DNA of 47,431 nucleotides, from positions 1 through 47,431 of the forward strand of contig CAKULN010000022.1 of the NCBI GenBank assembly GCA_934667175.1. The letters run 5' to 3'. Below the pieces are notes generated by a model. That model did no database searches. It saw nothing but the letters and a program-made list of their open reading frames with translations, and was not told where the DNA came from. The position numbers and the translations under genes were made by a program. Positions 29,401-37,510 of this stretch are shown piece after piece (positions within the stretch are counted from its first letter, which is position 1; the number at the start of each line of letters is the position of its first letter). Source of the stretch: an uncultured Bacteroidales bacterium. GTDB lineage: Bacteria; Bacteroidota; Bacteroidia; Bacteroidales; UBA932.

Positions 29401-32400
29401 TCCATTGACAAAAATGGCGATGAAAGCTTTTTGTCAGAAGACAGTTATTATATATACATTAGGAATAAGATTTATAGCGATGCTGAAGGACAAAATTGGC
29501 TTGATAATGAATTGATGTATGCATTGAATGAAGCATATTATCAAGATAGCAACGAAATCACCGAATATAAGACATTCTTTGAAACTAAGTTTGGGATTCC
29601 TTCAATGACGGGAAAGTTATTGTTGGAAGACATAATCCTTAAACAGGCGGATTCCATCAATAAGAATCTGGAATATGAAGATGTTAATGTAGAGTTCTGG
29701 CGCTGGGTTAAAGGCTTTGCGAAAGAGCCATCAACGATTTCGAAATTTTCCTTATTCTATTTGCTTGTAAAAGAATTAGATGACGCCGACTATCGATTGA
29801 ATAAAGTGACAACGAGCGACATATATCTTTCAAATGCATATCAAGTCTCGTCTGACATTGAGGTAATTGTAAAGAAATATACCCCGAGTGCTCTTTTCGT
29901 AGCACCGGACTATCTTGAAAGTAATACCAACTCGGTGATAAAAGAGTGGGTGGATTTCTTTATGGAGTTGGGAGTCCAAACTACAATTGAAGAACTCGTA
30001 TTCAATAAAATCATCCCCAATGTCGGAGAGATAAAAGAAGAAGGATTGCCAAATCTTCTTGGAGGGTATTATGATCAGATTCAGGATAGGTGGGAAGAAA
30101 TACTCGATAACAGAAAGAGTGTAAAACAAAACTTGAGGTCAATATGTGTCAAGACTTGCGATGGCGTATTTACACCAATTAAAGAGTGTATCCTTGTTGA
30201 TATCTCGAATGATAAAGAGCCATTTAAGGATATAGTATTAGATAAAGAAATTACATCCGCCTCAGCATCGAGCAGGAATGCTAAAAAATTACTGCTGGAC
30301 ATATCACAAAATGTCGGTGGCACTATAATCAAGGATGTCGTAGGGTGGCAAGAGAGAAAATTTAATGCTTATGCTGGCTGCGAGGAGGACTATTCTGTAG
30401 AGGTGCATCTGAATCTTATTGATGAATTGATTGACATAGATTCAGAGACGCTCAAAACTTTCGAGTGCCGAAAGAGACTTCGTTTGCTCGATGTAGATGA
30501 TAATTATTGTGATCCAGAAGAACTTACACTAAGCTCTGAGTACAAGACATCCTGCCTTTTTGATAAGTATGGTATAAAAGATGGTCTGACATATTTGTCT
30601 CACAGATATGTGGAAATCGATTCGACTAATGTATTTGCGGATTTCGTCAAAAAAATCCTTAATGTGCATTATCGATTTGAAAAAGAGGATATTAAGTACT
30701 TGTCAAATTACAAGTTTGCGGTATATTTCTGGTCAGAGTATGCTCTGAGACATAAAGAATTTATTGAAGATCTAATTGACTCCGATGAGTTCGATAATGT
30801 TCCATGCATTCCAACTATGGCTGGAAATGTGTACGCTCCGGAAGATGTTTATTCAAGCGAGCTCAATGATTATGTCATCAAGAAGATACCAGAGTGGGAA
30901 GATAAAGTTCTTACAGATGAAATCCCAGTAGATGAAAATGGGAAAAATGGGTTAATCGAAGGACTAAAATTTAAAGAGCAGTTGTCCTTTGAAGATGGAC
31001 TCAATGCTCTGAGAACCATTAAGGGGAAAGAAAAGAGACGGGAGATTTTGGAATGGATGAACGAGGATTATGATGATTCGTATTCCGAACTTATTAGCGA
31101 GTACCGTAACTCTGAGGATGCTATATGGAAAAACGGTAAGGCGGAAGATAGGCGGATTACAGAACTTTATGCCATCGCCCCCGAATCAAAGACCCTGTAC
31201 GAATTCTTTAGGGATAATGAATATATCCTGCATTCAGACTATATCTCGAATTGGAATAAAGATGATTATCGTTCAATCTGCAATATGATGCAGATTCATA
31301 TCATTGAAGAAAATGAGATGTTTTTTGACCCAGTGGGAGAACAGGATAGCCTTGCGCATTATTTTTACGGGAGGCTTCTTGTTGTTGCTGGTATAGAAGA
31401 TACAAACAAATGGAATGAGTTATTTGAGAAGTATAAGGAGAAGATTTCTATGATGTCATTCTGGCGTTGTTCCTCAATTTCTTGGACCTATGAAGGCAAC
31501 GATAAGATTAGCCAGAAAAACAAGAAGTTTTACTCAAATGAAGGCGATTTCTACTACGTGAAGGATTGGTGCACAAAACAGGTGTATACTGACTTCGTGA
31601 GAGAAATGTATGACTATCTTGAATGTTCTATGAATGAAGATCAGTTCAAGAATATTCTTGATCCTGATGAGGATATTCAAGACTTGATTGAGGATTACTA
31701 CAGTCTACGCACAGACGAGTATATTGCCGAACTTGCCAAGTACGATGGCGCATTTTCAAAGTATTCCGGTCGAAAAGTAACTGATGAGGTTGAGGAGGAA
31801 GACGGTACAATTGAAGTTGCCAATGAGTATCGGCCGAAGCGAATATCATTGAATAATATGGGTAACGAAGACGAGAATGACATCGAGCCGATGACGGAAG
31901 CGGAGGACACTTCAGCCGTCCGTGACGATAATGAAATCGCATATGGTACAAATACCAAAGCTATAGATACTCACTTTGAAGCTCCTACTGAGGAAGATGA
32001 AGAAGGAAGCACTGAATGGACTCAACCGGAGAAAGATCCTGAGGCTGACGAAGATGAATATGATGATGCCGGTGCCACAACTGACTTCCCTGAAGTTGAG
32101 CCGGAGCCTGAAGAGGAGTATTATGAGTTCGATCCGGATGAAGGAGACCCTATTGGCGATGTAACAAATGACAGAAAAAATTACGAACCTGTCGGTTCTC
32201 GTCCTACAGGGATTCGTCAAGCACGAAGAAAAGCGGCCAGACCTTTCACAAAAGAGGAAACGCAAAGGCTTAGGTCAAACGGCACACCGCTTGAATTGGA
32301 GTCCCTTCCTGCCACACAAGAAGAACTCGACTTATTGTCGAAATGTGGTATAAGTCCTGAACAAATTGCTGATACCAACTACCTTGCTCAGCTTCGTCTT

Positions 32401-32880
32401 TATCGCAATCTTCAGGATGAACTTGGAGAAAGCCCGGAAGAATCTCTTGCTGAATTCATAAGAAACGCAGATGATGTCGCTGAACATAAGATGAGTAGCG
32501 GCAAGTATGTCCATGCTTGCAGCGCTGCCCGTGGTGTTATGTACGTATCTCCTTCGGTATGGAATAAGATGGTCAACAATCAATGGGTCATCTGCGTCTA
32601 TCTGGATGGTCAAGGTAAGAACTTCCACTATATCAACACTGCGGAAGAGTTTCTTAAGCTCGTACAGAAAGATGATGTGGTAATCAAGATAACCGGAAAA
32701 GAGAAGGTGGATGTCGTTAATAAATTGTACACAAGCTTGCTGGCTAATACTAAAGGAACAGCCTATACGCTTGTTCGTGTAGCGGCCCGAACGAATATGG
32801 ATGCCGTATTCGCTCATTATGTTGGGGCAATGGCAGAGACTAATGACGGTAATGAGGACGAAGGTCTTGAGATGTATTAG
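26434..32880 (+). CDS. Giant sacsin-like HATPase protein (putative defence ATPase)
   Basis: This 2148-aa protein carries a GHKL/Hsp90-type ATPase domain of the sacsin kind: N-box ELLQNAND (around residue 280) where Glu and Asn would bind Mg-ATP, and TIGYKGIGFKTVF (around 336-348) as the lid/G2 loop. Residues 1-230 form an unrecognised N-terminal region. The long middle (about 400-1780) is helical with no catalytic motif seen. Residues about 1785-1910 are very acidic and low-complexity, followed by a C-terminal globular domain (about 1925-2148). The gene ends 3 bp before the helicase-PIN gene, so the two form an operon. Related large ATPases are found in bacterial defence islands; its exact role here is not established. 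No membrane segment is seen. Confidence 0.8.
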   Translation: MIYNSSNTSDDNIIKLLQNRWGCDKFIFDCKIGKHPKKSDVQSYISNVKYQGKILKYPNGQWITCNVKQVLPYGDYKMEFVLAPRDFREKIGNLFLLKADIHSFVKLNPESQSKVASLRKENNQKRLEKGKDVYSDKEQELFEYWGVSNCNFIGLYHYDEKSGHSSIDDIRKPNFAKIPYYPNDEAKKPITLWLRNSIPGLKDGNYYLFNWKLSGADFYNPYEIYIDFDFRPQEIRPQWFIEQLFNDRYNDKSKNFESSTNFLDTLSKQLSAKESTFIYELLQNANDYPVDGAPVDVEFRILDNYLVFMHSGAYFNVRNISGICGINEKEKSANKKTIGYKGIGFKTVFLNNHYVYIRTGEYSFRFEEKAKAIKRLEAPWPILPIWTGADEIPKEILPVIASPDAIEKYRVQIALRPDNPSILRYGRKSYENLFKEVFEDSNLILFIPNVRSVKVYIGDELVRDCVVDEDRWVIGDYEQDIDEEFQKLVNKDIETGKSRIPEKYKDFDRTKVSFACRKEGRKLLPVENAHLYCYLPTSASWGFPFLLNTDMIPKGDRDDIEREVYLKDEDETNFNLELAKIAGKKFFCWIQDLIKSGSYDYDSIFSLVPDFDKCIKETDEKYKDFIENFKSGFESLLENSEIVPVLIDKQIAFKSVSDVIYDTTGLSCAGIMSDDDILSLSNWDGYFPHPLLRNYSRATLMPRIKSFLSMYHIDDQLYDKDVLHDAVEEDAFQKWLALQDNNDKFLEFLLKKNLVDYFDDSQIFLAESGGLYKQEDLYYSVDDYYEDLTALDSYLGRLSLRTRILCEQDKDWEDFKDNFKTFDPDDFVDDVLLDGDNKEEVCSILSDVKASVPFMHFLSRNVGFAESYKDFPFVDSDGSIIENFKDVSLIFAPSEDAESMREETWFDRSWIAIISSSYDEVARQYFLDHFGVRNYADKIVIDKIICNSDYQEDINNNLEDFEANKSFVGFVFQNRDAIKDNALSGYVVSSIDKNGDESFLSEDSYYIYIRNKIYSDAEGQNWLDNELMYALNEAYYQDSNEITEYKTFFETKFGIPSMTGKLLLEDIILKQADSINKNLEYEDVNVEFWRWVKGFAKEPSTISKFSLFYLLVKELDDADYRLNKVTTSDIYLSNAYQVSSDIEVIVKKYTPSALFVAPDYLESNTNSVIKEWVDFFMELGVQTTIEELVFNKIIPNVGEIKEEGLPNLLGGYYDQIQDRWEEILDNRKSVKQNLRSICVKTCDGVFTPIKECILVDISNDKEPFKDIVLDKEITSASASSRNAKKLLLDISQNVGGTIIKDVVGWQERKFNAYAGCEEDYSVEVHLNLIDELIDIDSETLKTFECRKRLRLLDVDDNYCDPEELTLSSEYKTSCLFDKYGIKDGLTYLSHRYVEIDSTNVFADFVKKILNVHYRFEKEDIKYLSNYKFAVYFWSEYALRHKEFIEDLIDSDEFDNVPCIPTMAGNVYAPEDVYSSELNDYVIKKIPEWEDKVLTDEIPVDENGKNGLIEGLKFKEQLSFEDGLNALRTIKGKEKRREILEWMNEDYDDSYSELISEYRNSEDAIWKNGKAEDRRITELYAIAPESKTLYEFFRDNEYILHSDYISNWNKDDYRSICNMMQIHIIEENEMFFDPVGEQDSLAHYFYGRLLVVAGIEDTNKWNELFEKYKEKISMMSFWRCSSISWTYEGNDKISQKNKKFYSNEGDFYYVKDWCTKQVYTDFVREMYDYLECSMNEDQFKNILDPDEDIQDLIEDYYSLRTDEYIAELAKYDGAFSKYSGRKVTDEVEEEDGTIEVANEYRPKRISLNNMGNEDENDIEPMTEAEDTSAVRDDNEIAYGTNTKAIDTHFEAPTEEDEEGSTEWTQPEKDPEADEDEYDDAGATTDFPEVEPEPEEEYYEFDPDEGDPIGDVTNDRKNYEPVGSRPTGIRQARRKAARPFTKEETQRLRSNGTPLELESLPATQEELDLLSKCGISPEQIADTNYLAQLRLYRNLQDELGESPEESLAEFIRNADDVAEHKMSSGKYVHACSAARGVMYVSPSVWNKMVNNQWVICVYLDGQGKNFHYINTAEEFLKLVQKDDVVIKITGKEKVDVVNKLYTSLLANTKGTAYTLVRVAARTNMDAVFAHYVGAMAETNDGNEDEGLEMY

Positions 32881-32883
32881 GAT

Positions 32884-35256
32884 ATGGACCAGAGGATTGA
32901 AAACTATAAATCTTTCTTTACTGATCAAGTAAAGGAGGCCGTTGATGAGCAGAAGAAAAAGAATCACTCGACAATGAGCCAGCTATTCAAGACAGACACA
33001 CTCTCTCTTGGATATGTCGAACGGGTTCAATCGGAACTCGGCACGATTATTATCAAATTTCCACGAAGAATGGCCCCGAGATTGAAGGTCCAGAGGTCTA
33101 TAACAATTATCAAGAAAGTCGCCAGGCAGGAGCTCGGCGAAAAAGTTACTGAATGGACCTGTCAGTGGGGGGATTTTTGTGACAATCCAAATTATCATTC
33201 TGCTGGATCAGATATAACACCGATACATTATGTCACCGGGAAAGATGATGGTTATGATTATGTAGCCTGCTCTGGTCTAAGCAATAAACTCTATGATTTG
33301 TTCCTTAAGTCAACGAAAGAGGGTAAGTCTCTTTCCGTGATTGTCTATGATCCATTTCCTCCGATTGAGTATTATCGGAATATGGTGAACTATATGGATA
33401 CTAATCCGGACGATGCCAATCTTTTCCTTGAGCCTACAATGAAATATGAGGATTGGCATCCAGAAGAACTTGCCTTTGATAGCAAGAACCCTGATGGTAT
33501 TGCAGACACTATAGAAAAGACGCTTGATGAAGAACAGATTTGTATCGTCCAAGGCCCTCCCGGTACGGGTAAGAGTTACACCATAGCAACAATCGTCTCA
33601 AGATATTTGACGGCAGGTAAATCAGTGTGCGTGACTACGATGGCAAACAAAGGTCTGGTGGAATTGATAAAACAGAAACCACTTGCCCAATTCGTGGCTG
33701 ACGGACGTGTAAGTAAAACCAATCTCTCCGTAGATGAGAGGACACAAATTAAAGGCGTGCGGAACGCTTCGAATGACCTTCTGGTAACACTGGGGGAACT
33801 TATTTGTGCGACAAACTATGTCCTGTCAGGCGTTTTTAGTGAGAAAAAGATGCGGGCGAATGGATTGCCTTCCTATGACTTGATTGTCATCGAAGAAGCA
33901 TCGCAGGCGTTCCTTACAACAATCAGCGCATTTATCTCTCTGGGTAAACATTGTCTTATAGTAGGAGACCCAATGCAGCTGCCGCCAATTGCGAAGACAG
34001 GCAATCCTCTGTATAACTCGTGGAATGTCAATACACAATTGGATGGATTGACCACATTTGCCCTGGGCTCTAAAGTTAAATCCTATCGTATCATCACGAC
34101 ATTCAGACTTACCGCTAAAGCGGCAGCAGTTACCAGTATCTTTTATGGCAACCGTTTCGTGTCTGTCAAAAAGGATTATCTTGATTATTCTTTGACGAAG
34201 AGTCAACTGTTCCCGAATGAGGGAGGAGTGTTATTCTATCCGACAGGAGATATGCGAAATTGCGTCTATTCGGAGGCTGCGGACAGGATTATCCACAAAG
34301 TCATTTCACTTCTTGGGACATACTATCCAAACAGAAGTCTTGCGATTATTACTCCTTTCCGCTCAACAGTAACCGAACTTCAGAAAAGGTTTGCAATGTC
34401 AGACTCCGAGATAGACATTACGATAGAGACAATAGACCGAATTCAGGGTATGACTGTTGATTACGCCATTCTATATCTTCCAGGAAGGAATCCGGCTTTT
34501 GCATTGGAAGATAAGCGTTTCAATGTCGGCACCAGCCGATCTTTGAGCACTACACTTATCGTGTCCGACATACCCCTGGACAAGTTGAAAAATTTCCACT
34601 CAGCATCCGCGTTGGTTCTTTCATTTATGTCGAGATGCGATACAATCGATTCACAAGAGGCCGTAAAGCCTACCGTTGTCTTAAAGTCTGATACAGAGAA
34701 AAAAACACCGACACCCGTTGTTGAGGGAAAGCCTGTTGAGGCTACGTCTGCAGAGGCGAAGACGGAGAATTCGCCCCCTGAGGTAGGTTTGAAAATATTG
34801 GGAAAAATTGACCTTTCCAAATTTGAACGGACAAAAAAGGAGATTGTTACAGCAAAGAAAAACTACTATATCATAGACACTAATGTATTCGTTAATTGCC
34901 CTGACATTATCAGTAAAATAGATAAAGATTATCCCGTCATCCTCTCTGCGAAGGTCGCTGATGAACTAGATAAGATGAAAATTAAGCTTGATGAGCAAGG
35001 AAAACAGAATGCTGAAAAGGCTCTCCGCATTCTCAATAGTAATCCGAATCACGAAATCATTTACGAATTTGCAGATACATCTTTACTGCCTGAAGATTTC
35101 GATAAGAGATCACCGGACAATATGATACTTTCTGTCGCATTGAAATATAAATCAGAAAATCCGATCATGCTCACTTCTGATAATGGACTTCAACTAAAAT
35201 CTAAGATATTTAATATGAGCACAATTTCTCTCAAGAATTTCTTAAAAAGGCATTAG
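32884..35256 (+). CDS. Upf1-like SF1 helicase fused to a PIN nuclease
   Basis: This 790-aa protein has an N-terminal beta-rich accessory region (residues about 1-190) and an SF1 helicase of the DNA2/NAM7/Upf1 group with Walker A GPPGTGKS (around 225), motif II VIEEASQAF (around 334-342), motif III GDPMQLPP (around 361-368), motif V DRIQGMTVDYAIL (around 519) and motif VI VGTSRS (around 547). A variable linker (about 595-640) follows, then a PIN domain (about 655-790) with acidic residues in IDTNVFVN, ADELDK, SPDNMIL and TSDNGLQL. PIN domains are usually metal-dependent RNases. It is coupled to the giant ATPase and is probably its effector: nucleic-acid unwinding plus RNA cleavage. Direct repeats C and D flank the pair. 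Confidence 0.85.
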   Translation: MDQRIENYKSFFTDQVKEAVDEQKKKNHSTMSQLFKTDTLSLGYVERVQSELGTIIIKFPRRMAPRLKVQRSITIIKKVARQELGEKVTEWTCQWGDFCDNPNYHSAGSDITPIHYVTGKDDGYDYVACSGLSNKLYDLFLKSTKEGKSLSVIVYDPFPPIEYYRNMVNYMDTNPDDANLFLEPTMKYEDWHPEELAFDSKNPDGIADTIEKTLDEEQICIVQGPPGTGKSYTIATIVSRYLTAGKSVCVTTMANKGLVELIKQKPLAQFVADGRVSKTNLSVDERTQIKGVRNASNDLLVTLGELICATNYVLSGVFSEKKMRANGLPSYDLIVIEEASQAFLTTISAFISLGKHCLIVGDPMQLPPIAKTGNPLYNSWNVNTQLDGLTTFALGSKVKSYRIITTFRLTAKAAAVTSIFYGNRFVSVKKDYLDYSLTKSQLFPNEGGVLFYPTGDMRNCVYSEAADRIIHKVISLLGTYYPNRSLAIITPFRSTVTELQKRFAMSDSEIDITIETIDRIQGMTVDYAILYLPGRNPAFALEDKRFNVGTSRSLSTTLIVSDIPLDKLKNFHSASALVLSFMSRCDTIDSQEAVKPTVVLKSDTEKKTPTPVVEGKPVEATSAEAKTENSPPEVGLKILGKIDLSKFERTKKEIVTAKKNYYIIDTNVFVNCPDIISKIDKDYPVILSAKVADELDKMKIKLDEQGKQNAEKALRILNSNPNHEIIYEFADTSLLPEDFDKRSPDNMILSVALKYKSENPIMLTSDNGLQLKSKIFNMSTISLKNFLKRH

Positions 35257-35267
35257 TCCCATAAGCA

Positions 35268-35350
35268 TCGCAGTGGATAACGGGATGACGAACGTCTTGC
35301 CAGTCGTTCGGTTAGGAAGCTTTGCTTCCATCATTGAGCATATCAGTGGG
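35268..35350 (+). repeat. Dispersed structured repeat, copy D (partial)
   Basis: It starts 12 bp after the helicase-PIN stop codon and contains gcatcgcagtgga, gacgaacgtcttgcc, ggaagctttgcttcc and catcattgagcatatcagtgg. It is the central third of the unit and is more diverged than copies A-C. The rest of 35257-35473 holds the next operon's promoter. Confidence 0.7.
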
Positions 35351-35421
35351 GACTCAGAGTAACGTTTTTCGTCATTATAATCACCTAAAAAAATCAGTGC
35401 AATACGTAAAAAGTTAGTCGA

Positions 35422-35456
35422 TTTGCAAGTAGTTTCTCAATAATTATGTATTTTTG
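35422..35456 (+). promoter_or_regulatory. Promoter of the STAS/GHKL three-gene operon
   Basis: TATTTTTG (35449-35456) fits TAnnTTTG and a TTTG lies at 35422-35425, giving a 23-nt spacer, slightly longer than usual. The predicted start is about 11 nt before the ATG at 35474. Confidence 0.5.
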
Positions 35457-35473
35457 AATCAAATGATTGTGCC

Positions 35474-36529
35474 ATGAATAATTCTTTGACTCATATTCGT
35501 CTTAGACAAGAAGCCATTATGCGTAAACGTAGGCGCTCCAAAGCGATAGCCAAAAGTAGGCATAAACTAAAACATAGACATTCACATCAACATCAACCTA
35601 TAGTTCGACACACTTGGAGCCGTCCTTATATCAAACCCATAGAATTTGTCGCATTATCATCTGATTTTAGAATTCTTTCTAATGCAAACGTTGTGATAAA
35701 AGGATTGGACAAGATTTCAACAGTTCGAGGAAAACGGTCCGACATTAGGCTGCTAATAGATATGACCAATGTTAATTATTTTGATTTGGGTTCCTTGACA
35801 TGTTTATTGTCCACACTGCGTTTTTGCAAAAACTACTATGGAAATGAGCCCATTAACCCTTCATGTAAGAAGTATTTTGAAGAATCTGGTTTTTTAAATT
35901 GGATGAGAGATCTCAATGGCAGAAAATTCATTCAGACAAGTTCTAACAACCTCATTTTTGAAAAAGGAACAGATAAAACAAGTAACCGCAAGGTTGGAGA
36001 GGAGATAAGGAAAGCAATTAAGTACTTGACTAAACAAGAAGGTACTTTCCCTCCTGTTTATAGTATCATCCAAGAAATCTGTCCGAACTCTATTGAACAC
36101 GCAAATAAACAAACCGGACACAAAAACTGGATGATGGGTATACGATATGAATCTGATAAAGTTTGTTTTGCAATGTGCGATAAAGGTTCTGGAATTTTAA
36201 AGACCCTGAAGAGAAAGAATGCCTCACAGTATATTGGAGATAAATTTAATGATGATATAACTATTTTACACAGAGCTTTTGAGAAAAAATACCAATCAGC
36301 AACAGCAGATGACAATAGGAACAAAGGGTTGCCTCGCATAAAAGCAGTTTCAGACGAAGGTTATATTAACAACCTAACAGTAATCACAAATAAAACACTC
36401 TTAAACCTATCGGACAATGCCCAATCACGCCAATTGGGTTCAAATTTTGCAGGTACATTCTATTATTGGGAAATAACCAAAGAAAGTTTTTATAAATGGA
36501 AACAAAGAAAACAATCGATTTCAGCGTAA
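35474..36529 (+). CDS. STAS-like plus GHKL ATPase protein (partner-switching kinase-like)
   Basis: This 351-aa protein has a very basic, His-rich N-terminus (residues about 15-50), a STAS-like alpha/beta domain (about 60-140; LLIDMTNVNYFDLGSLTCLL) and a C-terminal GHKL ATPase domain. The ATPase shows an N-box EICPNSIEHA (about 202-211) and G1 box CDKGSGI (about 236), then NKGLPRIKAV as the likely G2 region. The pattern resembles anti-sigma-factor kinases of the SpoIIAB/RsbW type joined to their STAS partner. The gene overlaps the DUF4325 gene by 34 bp, so the two products are translationally coupled. No sigma factor is nearby, so the output is probably the membrane protein downstream. Confidence 0.75.
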   Translation: MNNSLTHIRLRQEAIMRKRRRSKAIAKSRHKLKHRHSHQHQPIVRHTWSRPYIKPIEFVALSSDFRILSNANVVIKGLDKISTVRGKRSDIRLLIDMTNVNYFDLGSLTCLLSTLRFCKNYYGNEPINPSCKKYFEESGFLNWMRDLNGRKFIQTSSNNLIFEKGTDKTSNRKVGEEIRKAIKYLTKQEGTFPPVYSIIQEICPNSIEHANKQTGHKNWMMGIRYESDKVCFAMCDKGSGILKTLKRKNASQYIGDKFNDDITILHRAFEKKYQSATADDNRNKGLPRIKAVSDEGYINNLTVITNKTLLNLSDNAQSRQLGSNFAGTFYYWEITKESFYKWKQRKQSISA

Positions 36530-36927
36530 TTGAATATTCGCAAAGTCCTGGTCCAAGGTACTGTACACAAGGTGACGATTCCGGAGAGGATTTCTATCAT
36601 ACAAAACTAAATCCATTATTTTGTCAAGCTCTTAAAGAAGATGCCATTCTTCGAATAACTTTAGATGGAGCGGACGGGTATGCTTCATCATTTTTGGATG
36701 AAGCTTTCGGTAATTTAGTATATGATTTTTCAGCCAAAGTTGTTTCTGATTCTTTGGTAATCATTTCAAATGACGAGGATGTATGGCTATCTATGATAAA
36801 AGAAGAAACTATCCCTGAATGGGAAAAAAGAAGAATCAAGAACGAACAAGCAAAGGTCACGTCAGCTCATAACGAATGGGGACGTTTGGTTAATGGTCAA
36901 GTTCAAAAAAAAGTCTGGATACAATAG
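36496..36927 (+). CDS. DUF4325 STAS-like protein
   Basis: This 143-aa protein matches DUF4325, a STAS-like domain: strand-helix pattern DAILRITLDGADGYASSFLDEAFGNLVYDF (residues about 51-80), then VIISNDEDVW. In known STAS partners a Ser/Thr at the helix start is phosphorylated by the GHKL kinase; here the Ser pair in YASSFLDE is well placed, which is inference. It overlaps the ATPase gene and precedes the membrane protein by 3 bp, so it sits centrally in a three-gene operon. Confidence 0.75.
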   Translation: METKKTIDFSVIEYSQSPGPRYCTQGDDSGEDFYHTKLNPLFCQALKEDAILRITLDGADGYASSFLDEAFGNLVYDFSAKVVSDSLVIISNDEDVWLSMIKEETIPEWEKRRIKNEQAKVTSAHNEWGRLVNGQVQKKVWIQ

Positions 36928-36930
36928 AAT

Positions 36931-37440
36931 ATGGAATGTTCGGATATAATTGCGATAGTTGATATTGCACTGAATTTGATTGTGACAATAGTATTTGGAG
37001 TTTGGATTGCGAATGCAATTATGAAAGCAAATACCAAAGAACGGTTTTTGAAAGAATACTTTACAAATGAATTGAATGATATAAAATATGATTGCAAGGT
37101 ATTCTTTGATGAAATTTGCTATGACAAAAAGAGTGCAAAAGATATCAAGACAGGATTTAAGGTGCTATCAACACGTCTAGCCGCATTTGAATCGAACGCT
37201 GAACAAATATTTAAGGAGCCAAAGTTATCTATTCATAATATTCTAAAACTGATGCAGTGTAAAATTACTGATTTCGAAGAATACAATGAACAGTATAAGA
37301 AGGATGTCATTACATTCTCTACAGAAAATAAGAATTCTGTTTTGGAACAAAGGAGTACTCTGCTCACGGAATTTTCAAATGCTGTTGTCGCAATCAATGG
37401 CGTTGCAATAAAACGCAAAATCAAAAAAGCGCCAAAGTAG
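36931..37440 (+). CDS. Single-pass membrane protein with helical tail (putative effector)
   Basis: This 169-aa protein has an N-terminal transmembrane helix (residues about 5-29, IIAIVDIALNLIVTIVFGVWI) followed by a cytoplasmic, mostly helical, charged region with coiled-coil character and a basic end (KRKIKKAPK). No family is recognised. As the third gene of the STAS/GHKL operon it is a plausible sensor or membrane-acting effector. A separate promoter for the DpnII system follows. Confidence 0.7.
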   Translation: MECSDIIAIVDIALNLIVTIVFGVWIANAIMKANTKERFLKEYFTNELNDIKYDCKVFFDEICYDKKSAKDIKTGFKVLSTRLAAFESNAEQIFKEPKLSIHNILKLMQCKITDFEEYNEQYKKDVITFSTENKNSVLEQRSTLLTEFSNAVVAINGVAIKRKIKKAPK

Positions 37441-37454
37441 GATTATTTTTTTTG

Positions 37455-37489
37455 CATACTATAAATATCAAAAGTTTGTAGTATATTTG
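37455..37489 (+). promoter_or_regulatory. Promoter and putative C-box of the DpnII system
   Basis: TATATTTG (37482-37489) fits the -7 consensus. The arms atacta (37456-37461) and tagtat (37479-37484) are inverted, the second overlapping the -7 box. The 9-mer catactata (37455-37463) also occurs upstream of the XRE gene at 41003-41011, suggesting one regulator for both. The box excludes the TTG at 37487 as start and supports the ATG at 37511. Confidence 0.5.
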
Positions 37490-37510
37490 CTTTCAAAAGG
37501 ACTTTGGGAA

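Noticed and set aside
37487..37510. TTG start for the Dam-type methylase
   Set aside because: It lies inside the -7 box and so would be upstream of the transcript; ATG 37511 is consistent with the family start.
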